From: Dorea_A amylophila
GTDB taxonomy: Bacteria; Bacillota; Clostridia; Lachnospirales; Lachnospiraceae
DNA length: 64,000 nucleotides
Direction: 5' to 3'
Assembly: GCF_025567265.1 (NCBI RefSeq)
Contig: NZ_JAOQJW010000003.1
Coordinates: 1 to 64,000 of the forward strand
Numbering within the stretch: the first letter of the stretch is position 1; each line of letters starts with the position of its first letter. Made by a program: the position numbers and the translations under genes. Below the pieces are notes generated by a model, which saw only the letters and a program-made list of their open reading frames with translations, had not been told where the DNA came from and made no database searches. Positions 51,602 to 59,889 of the stretch are shown piece after piece.

Positions 51602-52871
51602 CTAAGACTCCTCTCAATAAATTCTCAATTCTTGTAAACCGAAATAAAAAGGATTTTTTATCACTTGCTTTAATAATCTGCAAAAACACCTCATCATTAC
51701 AAAGTTTCATAAATCTTTTATATACTTCTTTCTTTTCTTCTGCTAATTTTTTTAATTCCGAATCATTTAACACAAACATACTTCTGCACCATGCTTCATA
51801 AATTGCTTTATTAATCGGGCGGCGCATTCCATTCTCCCCTAATTTTCGAAATGCATATTTTCCCATGATAATTCTGGAATATCTCATCACACGTATGAAC
51901 TGCTGCTCCATCAGTTCTTCATCCACACATTCTTTGGAATTCAGAAATTCCATTGCTCCATTCAGATAATTATCCGGTACTCCTTCATATTTTTCAATTC
52001 CATAATAGCAAACCGCTATAAATCTAAGAACAAATTCCTGATCCATCATCCGGTCTTCTTTTATGCTAAAGGTGGTTGCAGATAAAAATTCCTGTATCTT
52101 TGCAAATTTTTTACATATCTTTGTTGCATTCCCCTGATATAATGCATGCCTTATTTCCTGTGGTTTTAATTCCAGTCCGCCTGTATTAATTCTTTTAAAT
52201 ATATTATATTTCACATTTACCGGAGTTCCACTTTTTACAATATAAGCGACAATATTCGTCTCTTCAATACGTCTTACAAACGCTCTCGGAAGTTCTGAAA
52301 ATGTCAATCCATTCAAGTCACTGAAGAATTCCAGTCCAGTAAGCTTCAGCGTCTTATCAATCACAAACTCTTTCAATGCCGTAAGTCTTTGAAGTCCATC
52401 TATAATCAGCCACGAATCAACAATTCCACCATCAAAATAAAAAGCCGGAATAGGTATTCTTAAAAACAAAGACTCTATTAACTGACTTTTTTGAATGTCC
52501 GTCCACAATCCACCCTTTCTCTGAAAATCCGTATTCATATCAATCTCTTTATATTGTAAGCGCTTAATCAAACTTGATAATTCCATTGTCTTCATATCGA
52601 TATCAATCTTACTTGGATCAAACGGACGGATCATCGGTATTGTCTGTTCATCATTTTCAACTTCTGCATCCTGTTCCTGAACATCATCGATAACTTCTAT
52701 ATTCATCTTACTTAGATAAGCTTTTATCCGATTGTACATCTCCTCTGTCTGCTTTTCAGATGATAATTCTACCCAGTAATTGCTCACAAGCATAGAACTT
52801 ATCTTTCCTGACTGTTTTTCACCAATTTCCACCAACAAATCTAAGTCCTTTTTTTCTTTTTCGCTAAACAT
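51570..52871 (-). CDS. DUF262 (GmrSD-like) protein, without an HNH domain
   Basis: DUF262 domains use a DGxQR motif for nucleotide hydrolysis in GmrSD/ParB-like enzymes. The 433-residue protein starts at MFSEKEKKDL, where GGGAG lies seven bases upstream; an ATG 24 bases earlier lacks a ribosome binding site. It has a leading helical region (1-90), then the DUF262 core with DFQRKGGLWTDIQKSQLIES (115-134) and IIDGLQRLTALKEF (156-169). No DUF1524 HNH motif is visible at the C-terminus, unlike the GmrSD fusion. It is first in a three-gene operon, likely sensing or hydrolysing NTPs. Confidence 0.9.
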   Translation of the reverse strand: MFSEKEKKDLDLLVEIGEKQSGKISSMLVSNYWVELSSEKQTEEMYNRIKAYLSKMNIEVIDDVQEQDAEVENDEQTIPMIRPFDPSKIDIDMKTMELSSLIKRLQYKEIDMNTDFQRKGGLWTDIQKSQLIESLFLRIPIPAFYFDGGIVDSWLIIDGLQRLTALKEFVIDKTLKLTGLEFFSDLNGLTFSELPRAFVRRIEETNIVAYIVKSGTPVNVKYNIFKRINTGGLELKPQEIRHALYQGNATKICKKFAKIQEFLSATTFSIKEDRMMDQEFVLRFIAVCYYGIEKYEGVPDNYLNGAMEFLNSKECVDEELMEQQFIRVMRYSRIIMGKYAFRKLGENGMRRPINKAIYEAWCRSMFVLNDSELKKLAEEKKEVYKRFMKLCNDEVFLQIIKASDKKSFLFRFTRIENLLRGVLDDTKNRSIEF

Positions 52872-52930
52872 GTATACTCTCCCGTTTCCGTGCATATAAT
52901 ATTCAACAACTAATAGCTTAACCTTTAATT

Positions 52931-52959
52931 ATTATACTTCCTCAAAGGATTATTGTAAA
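52931..52959 (-). promoter_or_regulatory. Strong promoter of the DUF262/ATPase operon
   Basis: The minus strand shows TTTACA (52954-52959), a 17-base spacer and a perfect TATAAT (52931-52936), about 60 bases ahead of the DUF262 start. It abuts the divergent small ORF at 52960. Confidence 0.75.
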
Positions 52960-53148
52960 ATGGAATCTGAATACGCAATCAAAATATCCCTCACAAAACA
53001 TATACATGACAATCCCATCCGTCCATATTACTGGAGTTTAATAACATATACGACCCAATGGGTTCAGATTATCGGTGGATGGGAATCATCTCCTGCAGCC
53101 TGCATGGAAACCGCTCTTAAGTATTATCAGAATCATCTCCAATCATAA
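52960..53148 (+). CDS. 62-residue protein divergent from the DUF262 operon
   Basis: A short protein rich in Tyr and Trp (PYYWSLITYTTQWVQIIGG then ESSPAACMETALKYYQNHLQ) with a helical C-terminus, not membrane-like. The composition looks like a real compact domain and not a random frame. AAAGGA lies nine bases before the ATG. Its start lies directly beside the promoter of the divergent DUF262 operon, and its last 32 bases overlap the decayed ATPase pseudogene. It could be a small regulator or antitoxin of the neighbouring operon, or a leftover of an inserted element. I do not recognise the family. Confidence 0.45.
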   Translation: MESEYAIKISLTKHIHDNPIRPYYWSLITYTTQWVQIIGGWESSPAACMETALKYYQNHLQS

Positions 53149-54503
53149 CTTTACAATCCTTCTTATAACATGCAATTCCGTATTTTATAAACTGCCGCAT
53201 ACCGTCCTGCTTCAGTCTTGCCATATAATCCTTTTCTTCAATCTGCTGCAATGCTTCTGTGCATGCCCGCTCCAGATCACCATCTTCCGCATACTTCATC
53301 TCGACAGCCACACCTGTGCGGCCTTTCGGGATCTCAATCAGGATATCACTGTATCCAAGTTCAGATACCCGGTTGTAAAAGAACGCTCCACAGATTTTCT
53401 AGTGAACTATCTAATTCATTATAAGTCAGATCCTGACGAATCTCCTTTATAATCAATTCTCCGGCGATCAGCTGCTCAATCTCATTTTTCGTCCAGTAAT
53501 CCGCCTTATCAATAAAACACCGTACCATAGCGTTTCCACTGGTATTCGACCAATAGTCTTCCGGCAGTGCATTGATATCCGCACAACGATTCTTGCAATA
53601 ATTGATCACATCCCACGGACAGTATACATCCGTTTCACCGAACTGGTATCCGTCATACCATTCTTTCACGGTATCCTAACATTCCTTAATTCCATAGTAT
53701 GACAACATTTCTTTTACTTCCGTATCTGTAAATCCGAAATATTCATCAAATTCTACATTGGTAATTGAATAAATATTAAAATTATTGAGTCCCGTAAATA
53801 TACTCTCTTTCGAAACACGAAGACAGCCTGTCAGCACCGCAAAGAACAAGTTCGAATTCGTCTTTAATGTATTACCAAATAATCCACGGATTAGCATTAC
53901 CATCTCATCATAATAACCATACTGGAAAGCTTTATCTAATGGCACATCGTATTCATCAATCAAAATGATCACTTCTTTACCGTAATGCTTTGCAAGCAGT
54001 TCAGACAATACAAGCAAACTCACCGGCAACATTTTCTTCTTCTGCCAGGAAACGCCCCTTGTCTATGCGTACCATACTGTCATACATTTTTCTTTCACCG
54101 GCATCCAGTTTCTCACTTTCTGTCAGAAAAGAGAATCTTCTGATTTCACTCCCAACCACATACTGCATTGCTTCTCTGGCTGTCTGAAAGTTCTGTCCTT
54201 CGATTCCTTTTAAGCTTATAGAAATCACTGGAAACTTTCCCATATATTTATCGCATAATTCTTTTTCTTCAGAAATCTTTAATCCTTCAAAGACGGATTT
54301 GTCACTTCCGATTTCAAAAAAGGGTTGGAGCATGTTCATATTCAGGCTTTTTCCGAAGCGTCTTGGGCGGGTGAAAACATTTACCTTTGCCCAGCTTTTA
54401 AGAAGTGCCGCAATGATTGTCGTCTTGTCTACATAATAAAATTTTCTTTGATTAGTTTTTCAAAGTTCTCCACACCTACCGGCAATTTTTCCCTGTTATT
54501 CAT
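53117..54503 (-). pseudogene. Decayed AAA-ATPase_like / PD-(D/E)XK family gene
   Basis: Remains of a single gene of the common family with an AAA-ATPase_like domain (PF09820) and a C-terminal PD-(D/E)XK nuclease region. Fragments in order read MNNREKLPVGVENFEKLI.., FTRPRRFGKSLNMNM (Walker A-like), VILIDEYDVPLDKAFQYGYY, AVLTGCLRVSKESIFTGLNN, EWYDGYQFGETDVYCPWDV and VAVEMKYAEDGDLERACTEA. Lesions seen are a one-base loss near 54438-54441 (reading frame stops at FIM), an extra A near 54031-54036, an in-frame TAG at 53676-53678, and an internal deletion near 53368-53374 joining ENLWSVL to FYNRVSELGYSDI, which loses about 100 residues. Not functional. Confidence 0.88.
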
Positions 54504-54592
54504 TTATTCATGCTCACTTTCTTGCCACATTTCAAAAAGCGCATTTATTAATGCATACATTTATTTTATTATACACAACATTTTTATTATTC

Positions 54593-55777
54593 TCAACCAT
54601 TATACCCAACAAAAATCCCTGCATCTTTCGTAATGTGGAACCCGCCTTCCGTCTTCTTACGCACATAAGACTGGAACTCCTTGTAATGATCCAGAATATA
54701 CTGTCCCTGATTTCCATGGCACGACAAGATATAAGAAATCAATGGCTCCGGTTCCGGCACGATAAGCGAATCCTCATACCGCCTCCACTCTATCTTTTCA
54801 AAATCCTTCTTAAGAATCTCTTCTCCGTTCTCTTTTCCAAAACGCTCGTACAGATTCTTTGCTGCCAGTACGATCCGGTCATCGAACTTCTGTACCAGTT
54901 CACTCACTTCTCTCATATGATCATTGCCATATGTACTGCAGACAAATCTTCCTCCCGGCTTCAATACACGTTTTACTTCTTTACAGACTTTCGGGATATC
55001 TTCGCAATAAAACAACACATGATTGGCAATTACAAGATCAAATGCATCCTTATCATATGGGATTCTTCCCGCATCAAATACACGGAATCTGAACCTGCTG
55101 TCGTCTGCACCGATCGTACGCCTTGCATCTCTTAACATTCCATCCGATATATCTGATACTACGATCTCCGTCTGTTCCGGAATCTTATCCCTGTCCACGT
55201 TCCAGAGTGTACCATCTCCACATCCCAGCTCCAGAACCTTCATTCCCGGCTTTAATTCCAGTTGTTCGAAAATCCATGGAAACCATCCTTTCGTATTCTG
55301 CGAATACAGGCTATGTAGATTGATTCTTGCGGAAATGTTCGACGCATCCTGATACTGGTTCTTCATACTCTTCTCCATGCCGGTCAGATGGATTAGATTC
55401 AACATCTGGCTCCAGTCGATGGAATGTTCTTTCTGTATCAGATCCGACGTATCCTGAATTGCCTGTTCCACCAGCTGCATCTGTTCGATGCGGTCACGGA
55501 CTAATTTCAACTGAATGTTAAGAGAATTGAGCATGAAGTGATAGTCTGCATCATCGATCGTCATATCACGGATATCGTCCAGCGAAAATCCCAGATATTT
55601 CAAAAGTAATATCTGCTGCAATCTGGCGAAGTCTTCATCTGTGTAAAATCTTGCTCCTGCTTCTGTGACGTAAGATGGTTTTAATATATTCTGTTTGTCA
55701 TAATAGCGAATTGTCCGCAGGGTCACGTGGGCCATGCGGGCAAATTCACCGGATGAATAGTAGCCTGGTTTTTTCAA
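54593..55777 (-). CDS. MerR-family regulator fused to a SAM-dependent methyltransferase
   Basis: A 394-residue fusion. Residues 6-75 form a MerR-type helix-turn-helix (YSSGEFARMAHVTLRTIRYY and LQQILLLKYLGFSLDDIRDM), followed by a coiled region (85-145). Residues 170-300 form a class I methyltransferase: VLELGCGDGTL (motif I, 181-191), EIVVSDISDGML, FDLVIANHVLFYCED and RVLKPGGRFVCSTYG. It starts at a TTG seven bases after AAGGA. It lies 13 bases beyond the GT2 gene, downstream on the same strand, but probably works on its own. The methyltransferase may modify a small molecule that the MerR part senses; this is inference. Confidence 0.88.
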   Translation of the reverse strand: MKKPGYYSSGEFARMAHVTLRTIRYYDKQNILKPSYVTEAGARFYTDEDFARLQQILLLKYLGFSLDDIRDMTIDDADYHFMLNSLNIQLKLVRDRIEQMQLVEQAIQDTSDLIQKEHSIDWSQMLNLIHLTGMEKSMKNQYQDASNISARINLHSLYSQNTKGWFPWIFEQLELKPGMKVLELGCGDGTLWNVDRDKIPEQTEIVVSDISDGMLRDARRTIGADDSRFRFRVFDAGRIPYDKDAFDLVIANHVLFYCEDIPKVCKEVKRVLKPGGRFVCSTYGNDHMREVSELVQKFDDRIVLAAKNLYERFGKENGEEILKKDFEKIEWRRYEDSLIVPEPEPLISYILSCHGNQGQYILDHYKEFQSYVRKKTEGGFHITKDAGIFVGYNG

Positions 55778-55790
55778 CTTTCATTCCTTC

Positions 55791-57017
55791 TTACTTTTTT
55801 ACTATTGTTCCAATTTTTCTTAATGGTTTTGTCAGTTTCCAGGAAGTCGAATTTTCATAGTCTTCTATGATTGCTTCCAACTCTTTTATCTTATTATCCC
55901 TATCTTCTATGTTTTTTTCTAATATAAGCTTTTGCTGCTCTCTCTGATTAATTTCCTTTTCTTTTCGCTGTACTACCCTTTGCAATTCTTCAATTGTTAC
56001 ATCTTTGGCTTCCAGTTCCCCCGGAATCCCGAAATTTCTCACCCGCAATTCTTTATAAAATTCAGGCAATGAAAAACCTTGTTTTTCCTGCAAAACTTCC
56101 AATATCCCCGGCTGTTCCAAAAGTCTTTCATATTGCATTAATCCCAGGAAATTAACATCTTTTCCTGTACATCTCAGCATAAATGCAGCTTTTTCACACT
56201 CAATTTCTTCTTTCGTATCTGCCGCATTATTAACGAATTCATTTCTAAAAAACTTTTCAAACTCTTCATCCGACATATAATCAAACATCTTGCTCTTCAC
56301 CATTGTCTGTAAATTAAATGTCGCATAAATTTTTCCTAATGAAAAACCACTTATCTTTCCTACCGCTTCTTCCCATCTATATCGCACAAGTCTTTCATTC
56401 ATTACATAAATCGGAAATTTTATAACCAGCCGCATCCACAATTCATAATCTTCCGCTCCTACAAATGCAAGGTTATAGTGACCGCCGACACATTGCAACG
56501 CTGCTTTTCTGATTACCGCAGATGCATTGCAGAGACAATTTCCATTTTTCAAAAAATATTTTATCCATTCCTCCTGTGACCGGTTTTTTACTTTATTAAA
56601 CAATTCAAAAATATCGCTGAATTTCGTATTTGCTTCTTCCGACTCTTCATCAATGATATTCACTTTTGAAAAACACACTCCATATTCTGTATGTTCTTCC
56701 ATAAATAAAACTTGTTTTTCTAGTTTTTCCGCTTCCCATACATCATCACTGTCAATCTTTGCAATGTATTCACCTATTGCCATATCAATACCAAGATTTG
56801 AAGCATATGCAACATGGTTGTTCTTTTTACAAAATATGGTTTTTATTCTCGAATCTTTATAGCTATTGATAATTTCCTGTGACCGGTCCGTTGACGCATC
56901 ATCAACAATAATCAATTCCCAGTTTCTATATGTCTGATTTATTACACTCTCTATAGCTTCTGCAATATATTTTTCTTCATTATAATTTGCCAGGATTATA
57001 CTCACTTTTGGTGTCAT
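55791..57017 (-). CDS. GT2 glycosyltransferase with C-terminal coiled coil
   Basis: A 408-residue GT-A enzyme. The start is set at MTPKVSIILANYNEEKY because GAGGGGAG lies seven bases upstream; an earlier frame overlaps the upstream gene. The core has VSIILANYNEEKYIAEAIES, LIIVDDASTDRSQEI and AKIDSDDVW (DxD). A long coiled coil (about 330-395) leads to STSWKLTKPLRKIG, a tail seen in many Clostridial and streptococcal wall-polysaccharide transferases. It is co-transcribed with the DUF2142 gene. Confidence 0.88.
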   Translation of the reverse strand: MTPKVSIILANYNEEKYIAEAIESVINQTYRNWELIIVDDASTDRSQEIINSYKDSRIKTIFCKKNNHVAYASNLGIDMAIGEYIAKIDSDDVWEAEKLEKQVLFMEEHTEYGVCFSKVNIIDEESEEANTKFSDIFELFNKVKNRSQEEWIKYFLKNGNCLCNASAVIRKAALQCVGGHYNLAFVGAEDYELWMRLVIKFPIYVMNERLVRYRWEEAVGKISGFSLGKIYATFNLQTMVKSKMFDYMSDEEFEKFFRNEFVNNAADTKEEIECEKAAFMLRCTGKDVNFLGLMQYERLLEQPGILEVLQEKQGFSLPEFYKELRVRNFGIPGELEAKDVTIEELQRVVQRKEKEINQREQQKLILEKNIEDRDNKIKELEAIIEDYENSTSWKLTKPLRKIGTIVKK

Positions 57018-57043
57018 TTTTTCTCCCCTCTCGGTCACACTTC

Positions 57044-58372
57044 TTAACTCACCCATGTTGCTGTAATATTTAAAATAAAACCTCTATAAAAACAAGTGAA
57101 AAGATATACTGAATAAATAATTACAACTGTTATTATAGCTAATGCTGCAATTGTAGTTGAATTTACTTTTATTTTATTTCTTTTACTAAATCTTTGTAAA
57201 GCCGGAACAAAATATAACATATACGGATGTAAATACCTTCCATCCAACTCATTTATCATATCTGAAGTTTTCCCCATTATCAGATAGAAACCAGTAAAAA
57301 TACCCATCCAATTAACCAGATATGCTAAAAGACCCCCATAAGTAAACCAACGATTCCAATTATAAGCATTTTCACCCAGTACTATCAAGAAAGTACTGAC
57401 TATCCAAAGCAAATTGAAGATTTCCGGAAGAATTGTCGGTACAACTGAAAATAAAGATTTTCCCCTGTCTCCCATTGTTGCCATATTAAAATAACTTTTC
57501 ATAAATGCCTTAAATAAGCTAAATAAATTCAAATAGTAATTTAATCCAACAAGCAAAACAAGCATCACTATAATTCCCGTCACGAAAATTACTATTTTCA
57601 CAGACATCTTTTTGTTATCTAACCATTCAAGGATTCTCAAGAAAAATATCGGCAGAAACGGAATAACGGCTAATGCAAATAAATAATTTTTCTTGCAGAA
57701 CAGTAGTAATATAATTGTAATAAGCGTATATAATAATTTTTGTTTACTTATCTCTTTTATTGTTCGCAGCTTTGCCAGTTCAAAAATATTCATACTATAC
57801 ATTGCAAAAACAACATAAGAAAACACGTCATAACTAGGACTTGCCAGTTTTTGAATGCAAGGTATAGAAAATAACATAAACAATGTCCATTTCCCCACGG
57901 TACTCTTTTTTATAATCGCACCCATACATAATGCAAAAAAGAGCAGTGAACTGATTCTTGAGCACAACAACATAATGCCATAACTAGGATATATCACCCT
58001 TCCCACCATAACTCCAATTGCTGCCGGTATATGTGCGATATCTATTTGCATTGTAATATTTCGATCATAAGCTATATTAAAACAGAAACTATCTTTTTCT
58101 ACATCTTTTAACTTTTTTATATAAAAAGTCTCAACATCAAAATCTTTCATATCCCCGTCTAATCCTATTGCCTGATATTCCAGTTGACGTACGACTGTCT
58201 TCTTCATTGATTTTGGATGATTCATCGAAAATATATTATAACTTTTACTTAAATGATACCCTTCATCTCCATTTCCCAAAGGAAATGTCACAAAAACAGA
58301 AATCATTCCAAATAACAGTATTAAAAACACATATACTCTTTCCGTTTTTATTTTACTTAAAAAGTTCTTCAT
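57044..58372 (-). CDS. DUF2142 polytopic membrane protein
   Basis: A 442-residue protein with about ten hydrophobic segments. It matches DUF2142, a GT-C-like group often beside wall- or capsule-polysaccharide genes. The N-terminus has the first loop with PLGNGDEGYHLSKSYNIFS (acidic residues typical of the GT-C active-site loop), and KLASPSYDVFSYVVFAMYS follows. The C-terminal half has more helices. It may transfer a sugar from a lipid-linked donor outside the membrane. The family assignment is from memory of the DEGYH...SYD pattern. Confidence 0.8.
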   Translation of the reverse strand: MKNFLSKIKTERVYVFLILLFGMISVFVTFPLGNGDEGYHLSKSYNIFSMNHPKSMKKTVVRQLEYQAIGLDGDMKDFDVETFYIKKLKDVEKDSFCFNIAYDRNITMQIDIAHIPAAIGVMVGRVIYPSYGIMLLCSRISSLLFFALCMGAIIKKSTVGKWTLFMLFSIPCIQKLASPSYDVFSYVVFAMYSMNIFELAKLRTIKEISKQKLLYTLITIILLLFCKKNYLFALAVIPFLPIFFLRILEWLDNKKMSVKIVIFVTGIIVMLVLLVGLNYYLNLFSLFKAFMKSYFNMATMGDRGKSLFSVVPTILPEIFNLLWIVSTFLIVLGENAYNWNRWFTYGGLLAYLVNWMGIFTGFYLIMGKTSDMINELDGRYLHPYMLYFVPALQRFSKRNKIKVNSTTIAALAIITVVIIYSVYLFTCFYRGFILNITATWVS

Positions 58373-58390
58373 TTCTCATCTCCATACTTT

Positions 58391-59866
58391 TTATATGTTA
58401 AAATATGCTTTAATCTGAGGATCTACAACAAAATTTCCATTCACTTTTTCAACAATGATATCTTTTTCATATTTTTTCAAAAGTTCTGTTGACAACTGCT
58501 CCGTTTTCATCATCATGAACTTATCGGTAACACCATCTACACATTGTGTCAATTCATCTCTATGAAAATAACCAACCGCTTCTACAGGCTGTCCCTGAAA
58601 TGCATACCCTTTTTGTCCTTTTAAGAACCCATTATGGTATATTGTCTGATTCTTTTTATTTATCAATTGGATTCCAACCACTCCATTTTCCGGGAACTGA
58701 CAGATACCGATCATTTCTCGCATCCAGTTTTTGCTGATCATTCTGATAGAAGAATCTACAAATAAAACATATTCATATCTGATTTGTTCTTCTTTTACTT
58801 CTTTTATAGATTTTACTTCTATGAACTGGCATTTCACTTTTCCGGCTGTTTTTTTTATTGATTTCATGCATTTTTTCACATCTGTTTTATTGTTACCTAC
58901 AAAGCAGACAGTAACTCCTGTTTTCTCTTTCACTTTATATGTTACATGATAAAAGCCACGATAATACAATTCCCGTACTTTTCCAGGTCTGTCAACACGT
59001 TTAAGATGTTCTTCTATCGCACGCTTTCCCGCATCATATGCATACAATTTACTTTCCGGATTCTCTGCTGTTGAACTTTGATGTACTCGCCAATGATACA
59101 ATATCTTAGGAATATGATATATCCCCTCTGCCTTTTCTATGCACCGCAAGATCAAGTCATAATCCTGTGCTCCATCAAAATCATTCCGGAATCCACCTAT
59201 CTCTTCTACAATCAATCTTTTTACAACAAACAGATGACAAATATAATTATTGGATCTTAACAATTCAATATTAAAATCCGTTTTAAAATGAGGTTCAAAT
59301 CTTCTTGCACTGTCGGCAGTAATTTTATCTTCATCACTGTAAATAACATCTGCCTTTTCATTATCATTTACACACCGCACTACTTCAAACAGTGCATCTG
59401 GTGCCAGAAGATCATCATGATCCAGCAATGCAATATATTCTCCTGACGCTATTGCGATTGCAGCATTGGTATTATCCGCAATTCCTTTATTTTTCGTTAA
59501 CTTCTTTACAATTATCCTTTTATCTGCCTTTGCATATGCCTGTATCACCTGCATTACCTGATCAGATACACTTCCATCCGCAATACATAACTCCCAGTTT
59601 GAATATGTTTGCTGCTGTACCGACTCAATCATCTCTCTTAAAAACATTTCCGGTGTTTCATAAGTCGGAACGATTATACTTATTTTAGGATTATAAGCGA
59701 ATTCATATTTTTTTTGCTTTTCCAGTTCTGCTTCAGTAATCGCATTTTTTTTCAGCCATGAATCATAATCGAAATTTTCTGCAGAATGATTTCTGAAAAG
59801 CTTTAATAATAACATTTTCATTCCATAATAATGATAATACCTTTTTAAGATGTCAATCTTACTCAT
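58391..59866 (-). CDS. GT2 glycosyltransferase
   Basis: A 491-residue transferase. The GT-A domain begins at about residue 53 (YNPKISIIVPTYETPEMFLR), with NWELCIADGSVSD and LLDHDDLLAPDALFEV (DxD), then SDEDKI and DGAQDYDLILRCIEKAEGIYHIP. A C-terminal extension of about 180 residues follows. The same ordering occurs in the larger neighbour at 62084-63751, so the two are paralogues. Sugar specificity cannot be read from sequence. It lies 23 bases downstream of the tandem GT4 gene and 18 upstream of DUF2142. Confidence 0.9.
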   Translation of the reverse strand: MSKIDILKRYYHYYGMKMLLLKLFRNHSAENFDYDSWLKKNAITEAELEKQKKYEFAYNPKISIIVPTYETPEMFLREMIESVQQQTYSNWELCIADGSVSDQVMQVIQAYAKADKRIIVKKLTKNKGIADNTNAAIAIASGEYIALLDHDDLLAPDALFEVVRCVNDNEKADVIYSDEDKITADSARRFEPHFKTDFNIELLRSNNYICHLFVVKRLIVEEIGGFRNDFDGAQDYDLILRCIEKAEGIYHIPKILYHWRVHQSSTAENPESKLYAYDAGKRAIEEHLKRVDRPGKVRELYYRGFYHVTYKVKEKTGVTVCFVGNNKTDVKKCMKSIKKTAGKVKCQFIEVKSIKEVKEEQIRYEYVLFVDSSIRMISKNWMREMIGICQFPENGVVGIQLINKKNQTIYHNGFLKGQKGYAFQGQPVEAVGYFHRDELTQCVDGVTDKFMMMKTEQLSTELLKKYEKDIIVEKVNGNFVVDPQIKAYFNI

Positions 59867-59889
59867 TTATAATCGTTCCTTTACTTTCA

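Noticed and set aside
50483..52871. Classification of the DUF262 operon as a type IV GmrSD restriction system
   Set aside because: There is no DUF1524/HNH domain and the second protein is an OLD/SMC-like ATPase, so the architecture does not fit GmrSD.
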